From CALDSL01 sp039810245 (GTDB lineage: Bacteria; Chloroflexota; Anaerolineae; Anaerolineales; Anaerolineaceae), in assembly GCA_039810245.1 (NCBI GenBank), contig JBDHWQ010000023.1, positions 3,527 to 67,526 on the forward strand: 64,000 nucleotides of DNA, in the 5' to 3' direction. Shown here in pieces: positions 1 to 7,979 of this stretch; the first letter of the stretch is position 1; each line of letters begins with the position of its first letter. The notes under the pieces were generated by a model. The model was not told the DNA's origin, searched no databases, and saw only the letters and a program-made list of their open reading frames with translations. The position numbers and the translations under genes are program-made.

Positions 1-166
1 ATTCGGCTAACTGGCGTGACGGCTTACGCTCATCCGCCTCAATCTTGCGAATGGTAGCTTCTGAGCAAGATGCGCGTTTTCCAAGTTCCGCCTGAGTCAA
101 GTCAAGCTGGCGCCGGCGGGAACGTACCCATGATCCGAATGAGGAATAAGCGCTGTGGTGGTTCAT
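1..166 (-). CDS. XRE-type helix-turn-helix regulator, N-terminal fragment (runs off left edge)
   Basis: Reading leftward from an ATG at 166 gives 55 open codons with no stop before the window edge. The translation begins MNHHSAYSSFGSWVRSRRRQ and continues with LTQAELGKRA and the stretch TIRKIEADERKPSRQLAE. This is the Cro/CI-type helix-turn-helix found at the N-terminus of large Chloroflexota regulators, where it is normally followed by an NTPase module and TPR repeats. Only the DNA-binding part is visible here, so the rest is inference. Two direct copies of TTGTCACG (168-175 and 180-187, 12 bp apart) sit immediately upstream of the start codon and could be an autoregulatory operator. Confidence 0.72.
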   Translation of the reverse strand, partial: MNHHSAYSSFGSWVRSRRRQLDLTQAELGKRASCSEATIRKIEADERKPSRQLAE

Positions 167-414
167 GTTGTCACGGTTTTTGTCACGCCCGGAGTGACCC
201 ATTGCAGAAGGTGAATCCGTATGATCGAGAATAACGGATAGGTTCATTATAAGGCAACCACTTCACGCTGTGGCACGCCTGTCGTTATTTTTTTGCCTGA
301 TCTTAGCTGCCTGACAGAGCCTGACCTGCGTGCGTTAAACCGTTTCATCGATACAGCGGTGGTAGACGCGATGGAACAAAATGAGACTGGTTTTAGCCAG
401 GAAGGAGAAATATC

Positions 415-1170
415 ATGGCTGGAAAATTGATCATACTTGTCATTGTTCTGCTGCTGGCTGCCGGCTGCATCCCACAGGCGCCTGCCACACCGATAACGCT
501 AACTACGCCGGCAGCGACGCCAACCGTGGAAATGCCGGTGGTAGAAGTAAAAACAGCCGAAGCGACATTCACACCGGCGCCGACCCCGGCCACCGGGTTC
601 GACAGTAACGAATGCGACAACCCGTTTTATCCGGTCAGTGACGAGGCAACCTGGACGTATGCCATTGCTGCCGGGGGTAATGCGGAATACATAATGAGTG
701 TGGACGAAAAAGGGGCTTTTACACTCAACATTCAGGGGGATGAAAGCACGTTTACCATCGACGGCGATTGCACGAATGAGGGGATCGTGCTCATGAACAC
801 CGCTGGCGCAGAGACAACTGTTTCCAGTTCGGATGGAAGCGCGGTCGTCTCGACCATCGATGTAAAAGGCGTCACGCTGCCGAAGGATATCAAAATAAAT
901 GACCAGTGGTCGCAGACGATCAATGTAACTACCGAGGGCAATAAATCTGAGATCTTTACACAGTATACAGCGTTGGGGTTTGAGAATATCACCGTGCCGG
1001 CAGGTAACTTTTACGCGCTCAAAATAGAGCAGTCCGGTTATGTGGAGATCTTCGGGCAGAAGGTGAATATGCACGGCTATCAATGGTTCGCAGAAGGCGT
1101 TGGGACGGTCAAATCTGAGATGGATGGAACGCCCGCAATCGAACTGGTTACGTATGATATTCCGGATTAG
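415..1170 (+). CDS. Secreted lipoprotein of unknown function
   Basis: The 251-residue product has a type II signal peptide: a short hydrophobic helix ending in the lipobox LAAGC, with the acylated Cys at residue 18. A Thr/Pro/Ala-rich linker of about 40 residues follows, then a globular domain rich in beta-strand-like segments (about residues 65-250). I do not recognise the domain. A good ribosome binding site (GGAG) lies 9 nt before the ATG. The next lipoprotein starts 13 bp downstream, so the two are probably one transcript. The role would be on the outer face of the cytoplasmic membrane or in the envelope. Confidence 0.8.
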   Translation: MAGKLIILVIVLLLAAGCIPQAPATPITLTTPAATPTVEMPVVEVKTAEATFTPAPTPATGFDSNECDNPFYPVSDEATWTYAIAAGGNAEYIMSVDEKGAFTLNIQGDESTFTIDGDCTNEGIVLMNTAGAETTVSSSDGSAVVSTIDVKGVTLPKDIKINDQWSQTINVTTEGNKSEIFTQYTALGFENITVPAGNFYALKIEQSGYVEIFGQKVNMHGYQWFAEGVGTVKSEMDGTPAIELVTYDIPD

Positions 1171-1183
1171 AGAGGTGAAAAAA

Positions 1184-1807
1184 ATGAGAAGTATTTTCGA
1201 ACGATGGATGGCGGTACTCACATTGGTGCTGGTTGTCGGCGTATCGGCTTGCGCGCCCAAAGCAAGCGAAGTTTCTCCGGCTAAGGATTTGGCGGCGCAG
1301 CCGGCGGTTGCCACCATGCAAGAGCCAACTTCATCAACCCCAATAACAAAAAAAGCGGCAAATGCTACCATCTCCTGTGATCAACTGATCCCGCCTGATG
1401 AAGTCCGCACGCTGATGACCGGGCTTTCTCCTCAATTGACCGAGCAGCGCTCACAAGAAAAGACCACATGCATCTGGCAATATGCTTCGAAGGTCAGCGG
1501 ACAGGCAGCCGAGTTTCAGTTGGAAGCCGGATTCGGCGCATCGGTGGTGGCGGACTGGACAACCGAACGCAAATCGGAGCTGGCTGGACAGCCGCCTGAC
1601 CTCAATGTTATCAGCATAGATGGGTTGGGAGATGAGAATTACACCTGGATTGCAAACCCGGAAAAACAGCAGGTTGTTTATGTTCGCCGTGGTTCACAAA
1701 CACTGGTCATGCACTATCAGGCCACAGATATCCTGTTTATGGGCACTGAGTCGGGCATCATCGACATGGCAGACCGAATTTTTAGCAGGTTGAATCCTGA
1801 AGGATAA
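1184..1807 (+). CDS. Secreted lipoprotein (DUF3558-like) of unknown function
   Basis: A longer reading frame is open from 1100, but the ATG at 1184 is preceded by GAGAGGTGA and begins a proper signal peptide (MRSIFERWM then a hydrophobic run), so it is chosen as the start. The 207-residue product has the lipobox VSAC, an Ala/Ser/Pro linker, and a domain with paired cysteines (ISCDQLIPPDEV and TTCIWQYAS). That layout recalls DUF3558-type lipoproteins, in which a Cys pair frames a small alpha/beta domain. The family assignment is tentative. It lies 13 bp after the preceding lipoprotein gene and is probably co-transcribed with it. Confidence 0.75.
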   Translation: MRSIFERWMAVLTLVLVVGVSACAPKASEVSPAKDLAAQPAVATMQEPTSSTPITKKAANATISCDQLIPPDEVRTLMTGLSPQLTEQRSQEKTTCIWQYASKVSGQAAEFQLEAGFGASVVADWTTERKSELAGQPPDLNVISIDGLGDENYTWIANPEKQQVVYVRRGSQTLVMHYQATDILFMGTESGIIDMADRIFSRLNPEG

Positions 1808-1903
1808 TCATGTATGTAGGGGTGATGCTTTACCCGCCAGGTGATCTGGGCATCGAATGGCATTCGGGAATACGCGATTGCAAGACTGCGCTATGATGGT
1901 ATT

Positions 1904-1924
1904 GTAGTTCCACCCGGGAACTAC
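1904..1924 (+). terminator. Hairpin after the lipoprotein pair
   Basis: GTAGTTCC (1904-1911) pairs with GGAACTAC (1917-1924) across a 5-nt loop, 100 bp after the second lipoprotein gene. A pyrimidine-rich stretch with few consecutive T residues follows, so this is a weak terminator candidate. Confidence 0.35.
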
Positions 1925-1981
1925 CACCAGGTTTCTTTCTAGAAACTATTCTGCCCACAGGCAGCAAAAACCGGGGTGCGC

Positions 1982-2533
1982 ATGGCTGCATGGATCGCTT
2001 TCGCTGTGCTTTCTGGCGTGCTGGTCGTCATATCCCGCGCGTCGCTGCGCGTGCCGGGCTCGCACGGCTTCTACCGTTTCTTCGCCTGGGAGTGTATCCT
2101 TGCGCTGATCATGCTTAATATCCAGGCATGGTTTTGCGCGCCGCTGGCCTGGAACCAGTTGATTTCCTGGCTGCTCTTGCTCGCCAGCCTCGCGCCACTG
2201 TATTTTGGGGTACGCATGTTAAGCGCGCAGGGTAAGCCGGCGACGCGGCGAGCGTCAGAGCCGCAACTGTACGCGTTCGAGAAGACCACTGCCCTGGTGA
2301 CCACCGGCATCTACCGCTACATCCGCCACCCGCTATACAGCTCGCTGCTTCTGCTGGCATGGGGCGTGTTCTTCAAAGCGCCCGGCCTTCCGGGCGGGGC
2401 ATTGGCGCTTACCGCGACGCTGCTGCTGTATGCCACAGCCAGGGCAGACGAGGCGGAATGCCTGCGCTTCTTTGGCGCAGCGTACCAGGACTATATGCTC
2501 CGCAGCAAGCGCTTCTTGCCGTTCGTGTTTTGA
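1982..2533 (+). CDS. Isoprenylcysteine carboxyl methyltransferase-family membrane protein
   Basis: The product is 183 residues, with about four or five hydrophobic segments and the family signature near the C-terminal half: TGIYRYIRHPLYSS, then a hydrophobic helix, then EAECLRFFGAAYQDYM and the Arg-rich end RSKRFLPF. In ICMT/PEMT-like enzymes the RHP motif and the following Glu/Tyr residues form the SAM and substrate site at the membrane face. The substrate here is unknown, and bacteria use such enzymes for lipid or quinone methylation among other roles. A GTG at 1976 is an alternative start two codons upstream; neither has a strong ribosome site. Confidence 0.82.
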   Translation: MAAWIAFAVLSGVLVVISRASLRVPGSHGFYRFFAWECILALIMLNIQAWFCAPLAWNQLISWLLLLASLAPLYFGVRMLSAQGKPATRRASEPQLYAFEKTTALVTTGIYRYIRHPLYSSLLLLAWGVFFKAPGLPGGALALTATLLLYATARADEAECLRFFGAAYQDYMLRSKRFLPFVF

Positions 2534-2659
2534 GGATCAGGCGCGGGCTGCGGCGGGACGGCGACGGCCTGGTATGCGGGTGTATCCCCATCGAGGGGAT
2601 AGCGCGGGTATAGGTTGCGGCCTTCGGGATCTGATGAATTCTTGCTGGCTTTGAAAACC

Positions 2660-3394
2660 CTAGCTGCTCCCTGCCATCCTTTTCGATTTTGCCTGCGCGG
2701 CAGCCCGGCTGATCAGAACCCTGTACACCGTCAAAAACAACAGGCTCGCGCCGCTGAACCAATACAGGTAATAGGACCAGGCTGTGCCAGTGTCGGTACC
2801 ACTCATTAATCCGTGAATCAACGCGCCAAGAAAACAGGCATAACTGACAAAATGGATCAGCCGCCAGGCTTTCTTCCCGATGCGCTTGCGCACATAAAAA
2901 CTGAGATTGACGATAACCCAGGCGTAAAAAACCAGTTGGCCGATCCCTACCCAGATTGGGCGGTAATTCTGCCCGAGAAAGGGTACTAACACTTGCGCGA
3001 CCGTATATTCCATATACCGGTCACCGGTCAGGATCAGGGCATGGAATAGGGCCAAACCCGTCCCGAACAGGCCGGTATACTGGTGGATTTCATAGGCCGG
3101 TGGGATACCTGGCCAGATTTGTGCCATCTTGTTGGTGATGGTTACCCCCATAGCCATCGAAAGCCACAGCACCCAGTAGGCTGCGAAGGCGCTGCCGCGA
3201 GATAGGAACCAGTAAACCTTCGGTTGGCTCCCGGCGGTGGAAAACGCTAGCCCCGGCAGCCATAACGGCATGGTGTTGATGGCAAATAGAACCGCGGCCA
3301 GTACCACCAGAACCATCAGGAGGAGATCCTGCGACGGCATCACCTCAGGCATTTGCTCATGAATTTCTTCAGCAGGCGAGGATTTAATCGACAT
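2660..3394 (-). CDS. Ferric-reductase-like transmembrane (cytochrome b) protein
   Basis: The ATG at 3394 is chosen because it overlaps the end of the ApbE gene by 11 bp; upstream ATGs at 3412 and 3466 lie deeper inside ApbE. The 244-residue product has about six membrane helices with histidines placed as in the FRD/YedZ superfamily: YEIHQYTGLFGTG, ALFHALIL, RLIHFVSY and ALIHGLMSG, which should ligate two haems. The segment between two helices reads VRKRIGKKAWRLIH, typical of the family. It is the last gene of a four-gene leftward operon with a PepSY protein and ApbE. It probably moves electrons from quinol or a cytoplasmic donor across the membrane to an extracytoplasmic flavin or PepSY partner. 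Confidence 0.85.
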   Translation of the reverse strand: MSIKSSPAEEIHEQMPEVMPSQDLLLMVLVVLAAVLFAINTMPLWLPGLAFSTAGSQPKVYWFLSRGSAFAAYWVLWLSMAMGVTITNKMAQIWPGIPPAYEIHQYTGLFGTGLALFHALILTGDRYMEYTVAQVLVPFLGQNYRPIWVGIGQLVFYAWVIVNLSFYVRKRIGKKAWRLIHFVSYACFLGALIHGLMSGTDTGTAWSYYLYWFSGASLLFLTVYRVLISRAAAQAKSKRMAGSS

Positions 3395-4340
3395 TTTTAC
3401 CCCATAATTCATTTTCGAAGCCCTGGCTGTAAAAGACCCGGCCATCCTGCAAGGCCAGCAGCCCACAAATCTGCGCCTGGCTTTCCAGCCAGGTCAGCCC
3501 ATCGCGGCTGCCTAAGATTAAAACCGCTTTCGCGGCTGCTTCGGCTCGCAGCGCATCCGGCGCTATGATGGTCACGCTCATGAGGTCGGTTTGAGCTGGT
3601 TCGCCGCTGCGCGGATCGATGATATGGTGCTGCCAGGAGTTGTTACGACGCCAGCGCCGGTAATCGATCCCAGAGGTGGCCACACCGCACGCTCGCAGCG
3701 CCAGCTTTCCCAGTGACTCCTGCATTTCCAGCGGGTCGGCAATGGCTACCGGCCAGGGGCTGCCATCCGCCCGGCTGCCGCTGACTGCGATATCGCCCCC
3801 GGCGTCCACCAGAGCCGGGCCGAATGCGCTCAGCCGCCGCGCGGCCTGCCAGGCAGCCCAGCCTTTGCCTACCCCGCCCAGGTCGAGCCGGACACCTTCC
3901 GGCAGCCGAACGGCTTGGCGCTTTTCATCGAGTGCGATATCTCGCCAGGCATGTGGAAAAACCGGTAGCCGCTCCCATGTATCAGGTGGCAGCCTGTTCT
4001 TCAGCCCGGATGGTTCGGCGCCTACAAGCTCGAAGCTGCGATCGTAGCCGGTACGCTCCAAAGCATTTAAGATACACGGGTTCACCAGGCCGCCGGTCGA
4101 GCGGGCCGCTGCCAGCGCGCCCTGGAGCACTTCCCAAAGGATAGAGCTTACCGGATGGAATGCACCGGCAGATGCATTGAGCTCGTTCAGCTCGCTGTCC
4201 GGCCGGAAGCGGCTGAGTACCTGCTCCCATTCTTCAAAATCGGCCGGGGTCTGAGCCAGTGCTCTGGTTGCTGGCAATCCATCGTCGTCCAGGAAGGCCG
4301 CCATCTGGCAGCCCATGGCTCGAAATTCGATCTTCTGCAT
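3384..4340 (-). CDS. apbE: FAD:protein FMN transferase (ApbE)
   Basis: ApbE transfers FMN from FAD to a Thr/Ser of target proteins outside the cytoplasm. The 318-residue product carries the family motifs in order: LSRFRPDSELNELN near residue 60, LDLGGVGKGWAA, DAGGDIAVSG, ATSGIDYRRW, HHIIDPRSG, and RAEAAAKAVLILG with the acidic/Ala residues of the Mg/FAD site. There is no clear signal peptide, so the enzyme may act near the inner face or be exported by another route. Its start codon shares one base with the stop of the preceding gene (TAATG), and its end overlaps the cytochrome b gene, so translation of the three is probably coupled. No FMN-binding (FMN_bind) target gene is visible nearby. Confidence 0.92.
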   Translation of the reverse strand: MQKIEFRAMGCQMAAFLDDDGLPATRALAQTPADFEEWEQVLSRFRPDSELNELNASAGAFHPVSSILWEVLQGALAAARSTGGLVNPCILNALERTGYDRSFELVGAEPSGLKNRLPPDTWERLPVFPHAWRDIALDEKRQAVRLPEGVRLDLGGVGKGWAAWQAARRLSAFGPALVDAGGDIAVSGSRADGSPWPVAIADPLEMQESLGKLALRACGVATSGIDYRRWRRNNSWQHHIIDPRSGEPAQTDLMSVTIIAPDALRAEAAAKAVLILGSRDGLTWLESQAQICGLLALQDGRVFYSQGFENELWGKNVD

Positions 4341-4798
4341 TATTTCGATGACCTGGTGGTGGTGACTGGTGCGGAACTGCTGTCACCGCTCTGGCTGCTT
4401 TCTCCACCGGCGGTGATTACCGGCTGGACGATGATCGGTTTGACTTTTTGTATGATCTGCGGTGTGGGGATCGACACCGAGCGCAGTGGGAGTGATTGCC
4501 CGGCCGGTTGCGCCTCACTTGCACTGACCGGGAGCTGGTTGGCCTGATCTTCATTCAGGCTGATTAACGGCACCAGGGTGGGCAGCGGCGGAAAACCTTG
4601 TGCCACATTGGCTGGTTGCTGGGGTGGCAGGCTCAGTACGGCAGCCGGGGCTGCTTTTTCTGCCTGGTAGATATCCTGAGAATACAGGTTCCAACAACCA
4701 ATAATGAGTGCCGCACTCAGCGCCCCAATGAATAGCTTCGTATCCAGGAACCTGGCCTGTGTGCGCTTGTTTCCCTGCGTTGGCTTATTCGGCACCAT
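4340..4798 (-). CDS. Membrane-anchored Pro/Ser-rich protein of the flavinylation operon
   Basis: The 152-residue product has a basic N-terminus, one membrane helix (about residues 22-40), and a long, low-complexity extracytoplasmic tail rich in Pro, Gln and Ser. The end has the Ser/Thr cluster SSQSGDSSSAPVTTTRSSK. I do not recognise a domain. It sits between the PepSY gene (11 bp upstream) and apbE (1-nt overlap), so it belongs to the same transcript. It may be a tether or an acceptor for FMN. The tail has a Gly-Asp-Ser-rich patch, but the canonical flavinylation motif (Asp-x-x-Ser/Thr-Gly-Ala-Thr) is not present, so the acceptor idea is only a suggestion. Confidence 0.72.
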   Translation of the reverse strand: MVPNKPTQGNKRTQARFLDTKLFIGALSAALIIGCWNLYSQDIYQAEKAAPAAVLSLPPQQPANVAQGFPPLPTLVPLISLNEDQANQLPVSASEAQPAGQSLPLRSVSIPTPQIIQKVKPIIVQPVITAGGESSQSGDSSSAPVTTTRSSK

Positions 4799-4809
4799 GC
4801 TGTTTTCTC

Positions 4810-5616
4810 CTAATCGTCTTCATGGTCATCATGATCTTCAGGTTCGCTCCAATGGTGGCTGCTTTCGCTGCTTGACGTGTCACTCTGCGCTGACACCTGC
4901 CGGACAGCGCTTTGAACATTCTTCTGCACAAAGATGATCTGGCCGGTCATGTCCAGGTAAGCCATCAACCCGTCCTTAAAGATGATCCGGTACAGCGGTG
5001 CGCCCCGAAATGTAATTTGATCCACCTGAAGGATGTCTTTTTCCTTTAGATATTCCGCCGCAACCTGCGCGGCTTTGTCCGCGCTGATTTGCTGCGGAAT
5101 CGTGCCATTAAACAAAACTTCAGCGCTTTGGGCATCAACGTACACGGAGCCATTGTCGAATACGATTTCATATGCAGCCTTTCCCTGGAAATTGACCAGA
5201 TCGGGCTTTTTCAGCGCTACCTTGCCAGGATCTACAGCCCTGTGCGCAATTTCATTCGCCTGGTCCGCGGAGATGGCTGTGCTTGCGTCAGTTTGGGCTG
5301 CCCCCTGCTGACCTTGGAGTTGCGTTATATGCTTTTGCATCGCCTGCAAATCGGTATTCGCTTTCTCGATCTGCTGGTTGGCTTGCTGGAGCATTTGTTG
5401 ATATTCAGCTTCACGCTGCTGGTACAGTAGAACTGCTTGCGCGGGGTCCATCTGGCTGACTGGCTGCGCCGCTGCTGCCAGCGCGGCAGAGTCTTGAGCG
5501 GCGGCTGGCTGGCTGACATTCTTGTTCATCAGGACGGTGGCAGTGATTCCGCCGATCACGATCAGAATCAACGCTGTGATGAAAACCGATAGCATGGTGA
5601 CCTTAGACAGTTTCAT
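4810..5616 (-). CDS. PepSY-domain membrane protein with acidic His/Asp tail
   Basis: The 268-residue product starts with a membrane helix (about residues 8-30), then an Ala/Gln-rich coiled coil (about 55-105), then two PepSY domains (about 115-170, starting ISADQANEIAHRAV, and 178-228, starting ISADKAAQVAAEYL). It ends in an unusual HHWSEPEDHDDHEDD tail that looks able to bind metal. PepSY domains often accompany ApbE and ferric-reductase-like membrane proteins in extracytoplasmic electron-transfer loci. It heads the four-gene operon and has a strong ribosome site (AAGGAG) 8 nt before the ATG. Confidence 0.85.
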   Translation of the reverse strand: MKLSKVTMLSVFITALILIVIGGITATVLMNKNVSQPAAAQDSAALAAAAQPVSQMDPAQAVLLYQQREAEYQQMLQQANQQIEKANTDLQAMQKHITQLQGQQGAAQTDASTAISADQANEIAHRAVDPGKVALKKPDLVNFQGKAAYEIVFDNGSVYVDAQSAEVLFNGTIPQQISADKAAQVAAEYLKEKDILQVDQITFRGAPLYRIIFKDGLMAYLDMTGQIIFVQKNVQSAVRQVSAQSDTSSSESSHHWSEPEDHDDHEDD

Positions 5617-6097
5617 TTTTTAGCTCCTTGGAATACCGGTGGTGGTTTGGTGCTAAGAAGGACCCCAATACACACCAAAGGTTATTTCGGTTAATTCATA
5701 CTGATTTAGTTGGATATATTGCGGAAAAGTTACGGTAGTTTATAATATTGGGCGCTGGCCCATAGCAAACCTATGGCTTTCCCAGGCTATGCAGAGTATT
5801 GCGTGGAGACCGTACCTGCAATACACTTGTCGAGATGAAGGATTGGTCCGCCGCTTTTTCTTAAGGCATGGCGCACAATGAGCCCTATTATGGGGATTTG
5901 AATTTGAAAGCGCCGGCCTGGTAGCCCTGACGCCCTGCTTCCGGGGTTAAGTATGCCTGCCAGATCTGTCAGCAGCACTGCGCCGCGGCAGGGCACTGGA
6001 TGCTTTTTAACAAAACACGCGTAACTTTTCCGTCCTTCCCGCAACCTGATAAATAGATACGTTTTATCGGACTTTTACCAGGCCCAGGGCGGCAAGC
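5617..6097. other. Intergenic region between PepSY operon and sigma factor gene
   Basis: This 481-bp divergent intergenic region is AT-richer than its surroundings. A TATAAT hexamer occurs on the plus strand at 5741-5746. The reverse strand there reads ATATTATAAA, a possible -10 for the leftward PepSY operon with a leader of about 120 nt. An 85-codon reading frame on the minus strand (5787-6044) has no ribosome site or recognisable domain and is not called. No other structure was seen. Confidence 0.5.
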
Positions 6098-6721
6098 ATG
6101 CGCAATCAGCTATCCCCGGTCAGTTGTACAGGAGTAGTCAGTATTCAGATTAATCCGGCCAAAGATATCCTTACGGATGCCTCCGATCGCCTGCTCGAAC
6201 GCGCGCTTTCGCTGGACACGCAGGCTTTGGCGCGTCTCCACGACCGGTGCTACCCGGTCGTGTATCGTTACGTGCGCTACCGGTTAGAGGATGAACAGCT
6301 GGTCGAAGATATCAGCTCCGAGGTCTTTTTGCGCCTGTTGGATCATATCCACCGTCACAAAGGTGAAATTCGCGACCTGCGCGCCTGGCTGTTGGGCACC
6401 GCCTCCAACCTGATCAACGAGCACCTGCGCCAGAAATATCGCAGGCGAACAGAAAACCTGACCGATCATGAGACCTTATCCAGTAATGAAGATGTCCATC
6501 ACGCAGCCGAACAATCGGACCGCCGTAAGGCTGTCCGTCAGGCTATGCACCACTTGACGAACGAGCAGCAACACGTCCTGGCGTTGCGTTTCAGCCAGGA
6601 TCTCTCCATCGAGGAAACGGCGCGTTTGATGAATAAGACCACCGGAGCGGTGAAAGTCTTGCAGTTCCGCGCATTGGCCGCCATCCGAAAAATAATTAAC
6701 CGCTACGAGGGGGAAGAATGA
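6098..6721 (+). CDS. RNA polymerase sigma factor, ECF (sigma-70 family)
   Basis: The 207-residue protein has sigma region 2 (about residues 40-105: LARLHDRCYPVVYRYVRYRL, then EDISSEVFLRLL and LRAWLLGTASNLINEHLR) and region 4 (about 145-200: HLTNEQQHVLALRFSQDLS, IEETARLMNKTTGAVKVLQF). The N-terminal extension of about 30 residues is longer than usual, so an internal start is possible; the ribosome site before 6098 is weak. The stop codon overlaps the ATG of the next gene (ATGA), which fits a sigma factor coupled to its membrane partner. Confidence 0.93.
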   Translation: MRNQLSPVSCTGVVSIQINPAKDILTDASDRLLERALSLDTQALARLHDRCYPVVYRYVRYRLEDEQLVEDISSEVFLRLLDHIHRHKGEIRDLRAWLLGTASNLINEHLRQKYRRRTENLTDHETLSSNEDVHHAAEQSDRRKAVRQAMHHLTNEQQHVLALRFSQDLSIEETARLMNKTTGAVKVLQFRALAAIRKIINRYEGEE

Positions 6722-7893
6722 GACAGCCGGACCTGGCCGGTATGTTGGAGATATGCATCAGGCGTATTCGGATGGGCAGTTCCATCGATGAAGCGCTGGC
6801 AGATTTTCCCGAGCAGGCTGCGGAACTGCGCCGCCTGCTGCAAATCAGCATGTCTTCCATGCTTCAGCCCGGAGAACTTCACCCGCTCACTTCCGCCCAG
6901 GTGGAAAGCCGGCGCCAGTTCCTCGACCAGGCCGCGCAACTCAAACAGCGCCGGGTGGAAGCGGCGTTATGGAGCGTTCTTTCCCTGGTCTGGCGCAACC
7001 TTAGCTCGGTTGTCTTTGCCGCCGCCGTCTTCTTGTTAGCGTTTGTGGCGCTGGGCTCGGCCAGAGCCTTGCCTGGCGACAGGCTGTACTCGGTCAAACT
7101 GGCTGCTGAGCAGTTGCAGATCGACCTCGCAGCGGACCCCACATTCCGCGCGCAGCAACAAACGAACTTCGCAGCCCGCCGGGTAGAAGAAGTAAAACAG
7201 ATGATCCAGATGAGGCGCAGCGGGGCGGTCACTTTCAGTGGGTTCTTACTCAGCACTGAGCCACAGACAGGCTGGCAGGTGGCCGGAGTTCCCCTAAGGC
7301 TCAGCGCCGATCAGACGCAACAGACCCAGGCCCTCTCCGGCGTGAATGTTGAAGTCAAAGGTTGGTTGGACAGCGACGGGCAGGTACAGGTGGAAACGCT
7401 ACGCCCCCTGCTGGAGAATTTGCAAGGTACACTCACCAACCTGTCGCCCGATCGCTGGGTGGTCAGCGGCCAGACGGTCCGGATTAGCCAGATCACGCGC
7501 ATCAATGGCGTGCCGCACCTGGGCAGCCAGGTGCAGGCTCAGGTTGCTCGGCTGGCAAATAGCGACCAGCTTCTGGCTATAAGCGTCAGTTTGAGTGGTG
7601 GCACACAGATATCTCCTACCCGTACGGCTACTCCCACATCGACAGATACCGCTAAGCCAACGCCAACTGAGGGAAACACGGTAACCCCGCAGCCCAAAAA
7701 GGAAACACCGGTTGCTCCCCAGGTTGAACCCACCGTCGAGCAGGAGAAATCCGAGCATGAAACACCTGAGCCCTCTGATGAAGAGCACGAAAAAGAATCT
7801 CAGGATGCTACCAAACACAATGAGACCGCTAATCCTGAAGAAACCAATCACCCCGCCAGTGAAAGTACCGCCAGTCACCCGGAGGACGATTAG
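6718..7893 (+). CDS. DUF5667-type membrane protein, probable anti-sigma partner of the ECF factor
   Basis: The 391-residue product begins with a cytoplasmic helical domain (residues 1-90; MLEICIRRIRMGSSIDEALADF), then one membrane helix (about 100-118), then ARALPGDRLYSVKLAAEQLQ, the hallmark of DUF5667. A beta-rich segment of two DUF5666-like repeats follows (about 165-290). The tail is a Thr/Pro-rich then Glu/His-rich disordered stretch. The gene overlaps the sigma gene by 4 bp. Cytoplasmic helices plus an extracytoplasmic sensor fit an anti-sigma factor, but a canonical zinc anti-sigma motif is absent, so the role is inferred from position. Confidence 0.8.
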   Translation: MRQPDLAGMLEICIRRIRMGSSIDEALADFPEQAAELRRLLQISMSSMLQPGELHPLTSAQVESRRQFLDQAAQLKQRRVEAALWSVLSLVWRNLSSVVFAAAVFLLAFVALGSARALPGDRLYSVKLAAEQLQIDLAADPTFRAQQQTNFAARRVEEVKQMIQMRRSGAVTFSGFLLSTEPQTGWQVAGVPLRLSADQTQQTQALSGVNVEVKGWLDSDGQVQVETLRPLLENLQGTLTNLSPDRWVVSGQTVRISQITRINGVPHLGSQVQAQVARLANSDQLLAISVSLSGGTQISPTRTATPTSTDTAKPTPTEGNTVTPQPKKETPVAPQVEPTVEQEKSEHETPEPSDEEHEKESQDATKHNETANPEETNHPASESTASHPEDD

Positions 7894-7909
7894 CTCCTGC
7901 TGTATGAAT

Positions 7910-7944
7910 AGAGCATCTTCTTGTTCAAGAAGATGCTCTTTGAT
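7910..7944. terminator. Bidirectional intrinsic terminator
   Basis: A perfect 13-bp stem, AGAGCATCTTCTT (7910-7922) with its complement at 7927-7939, closes a 4-nt GTTC loop. It sits between the ends of two convergent genes and is followed by TTTGATTT on the plus strand and preceded by ATTCATA on the other. Confidence 0.8.
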
Positions 7945-7979
7945 TTCTGAATTGCGCGAGTGCGGGATGTCGAGAGGTG

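Noticed and set aside
499..1371. Long antisense frame under the two lipoprotein genes
   Set aside because: It is the mirror of real genes with lipobox signals on the other strand, has no ribosome site and no recognisable domain.
5787..6044. 85-codon minus-strand frame in the PepSY/sigma intergenic region
   Set aside because: No ribosome site, no domain, and it overlaps the likely promoter area.
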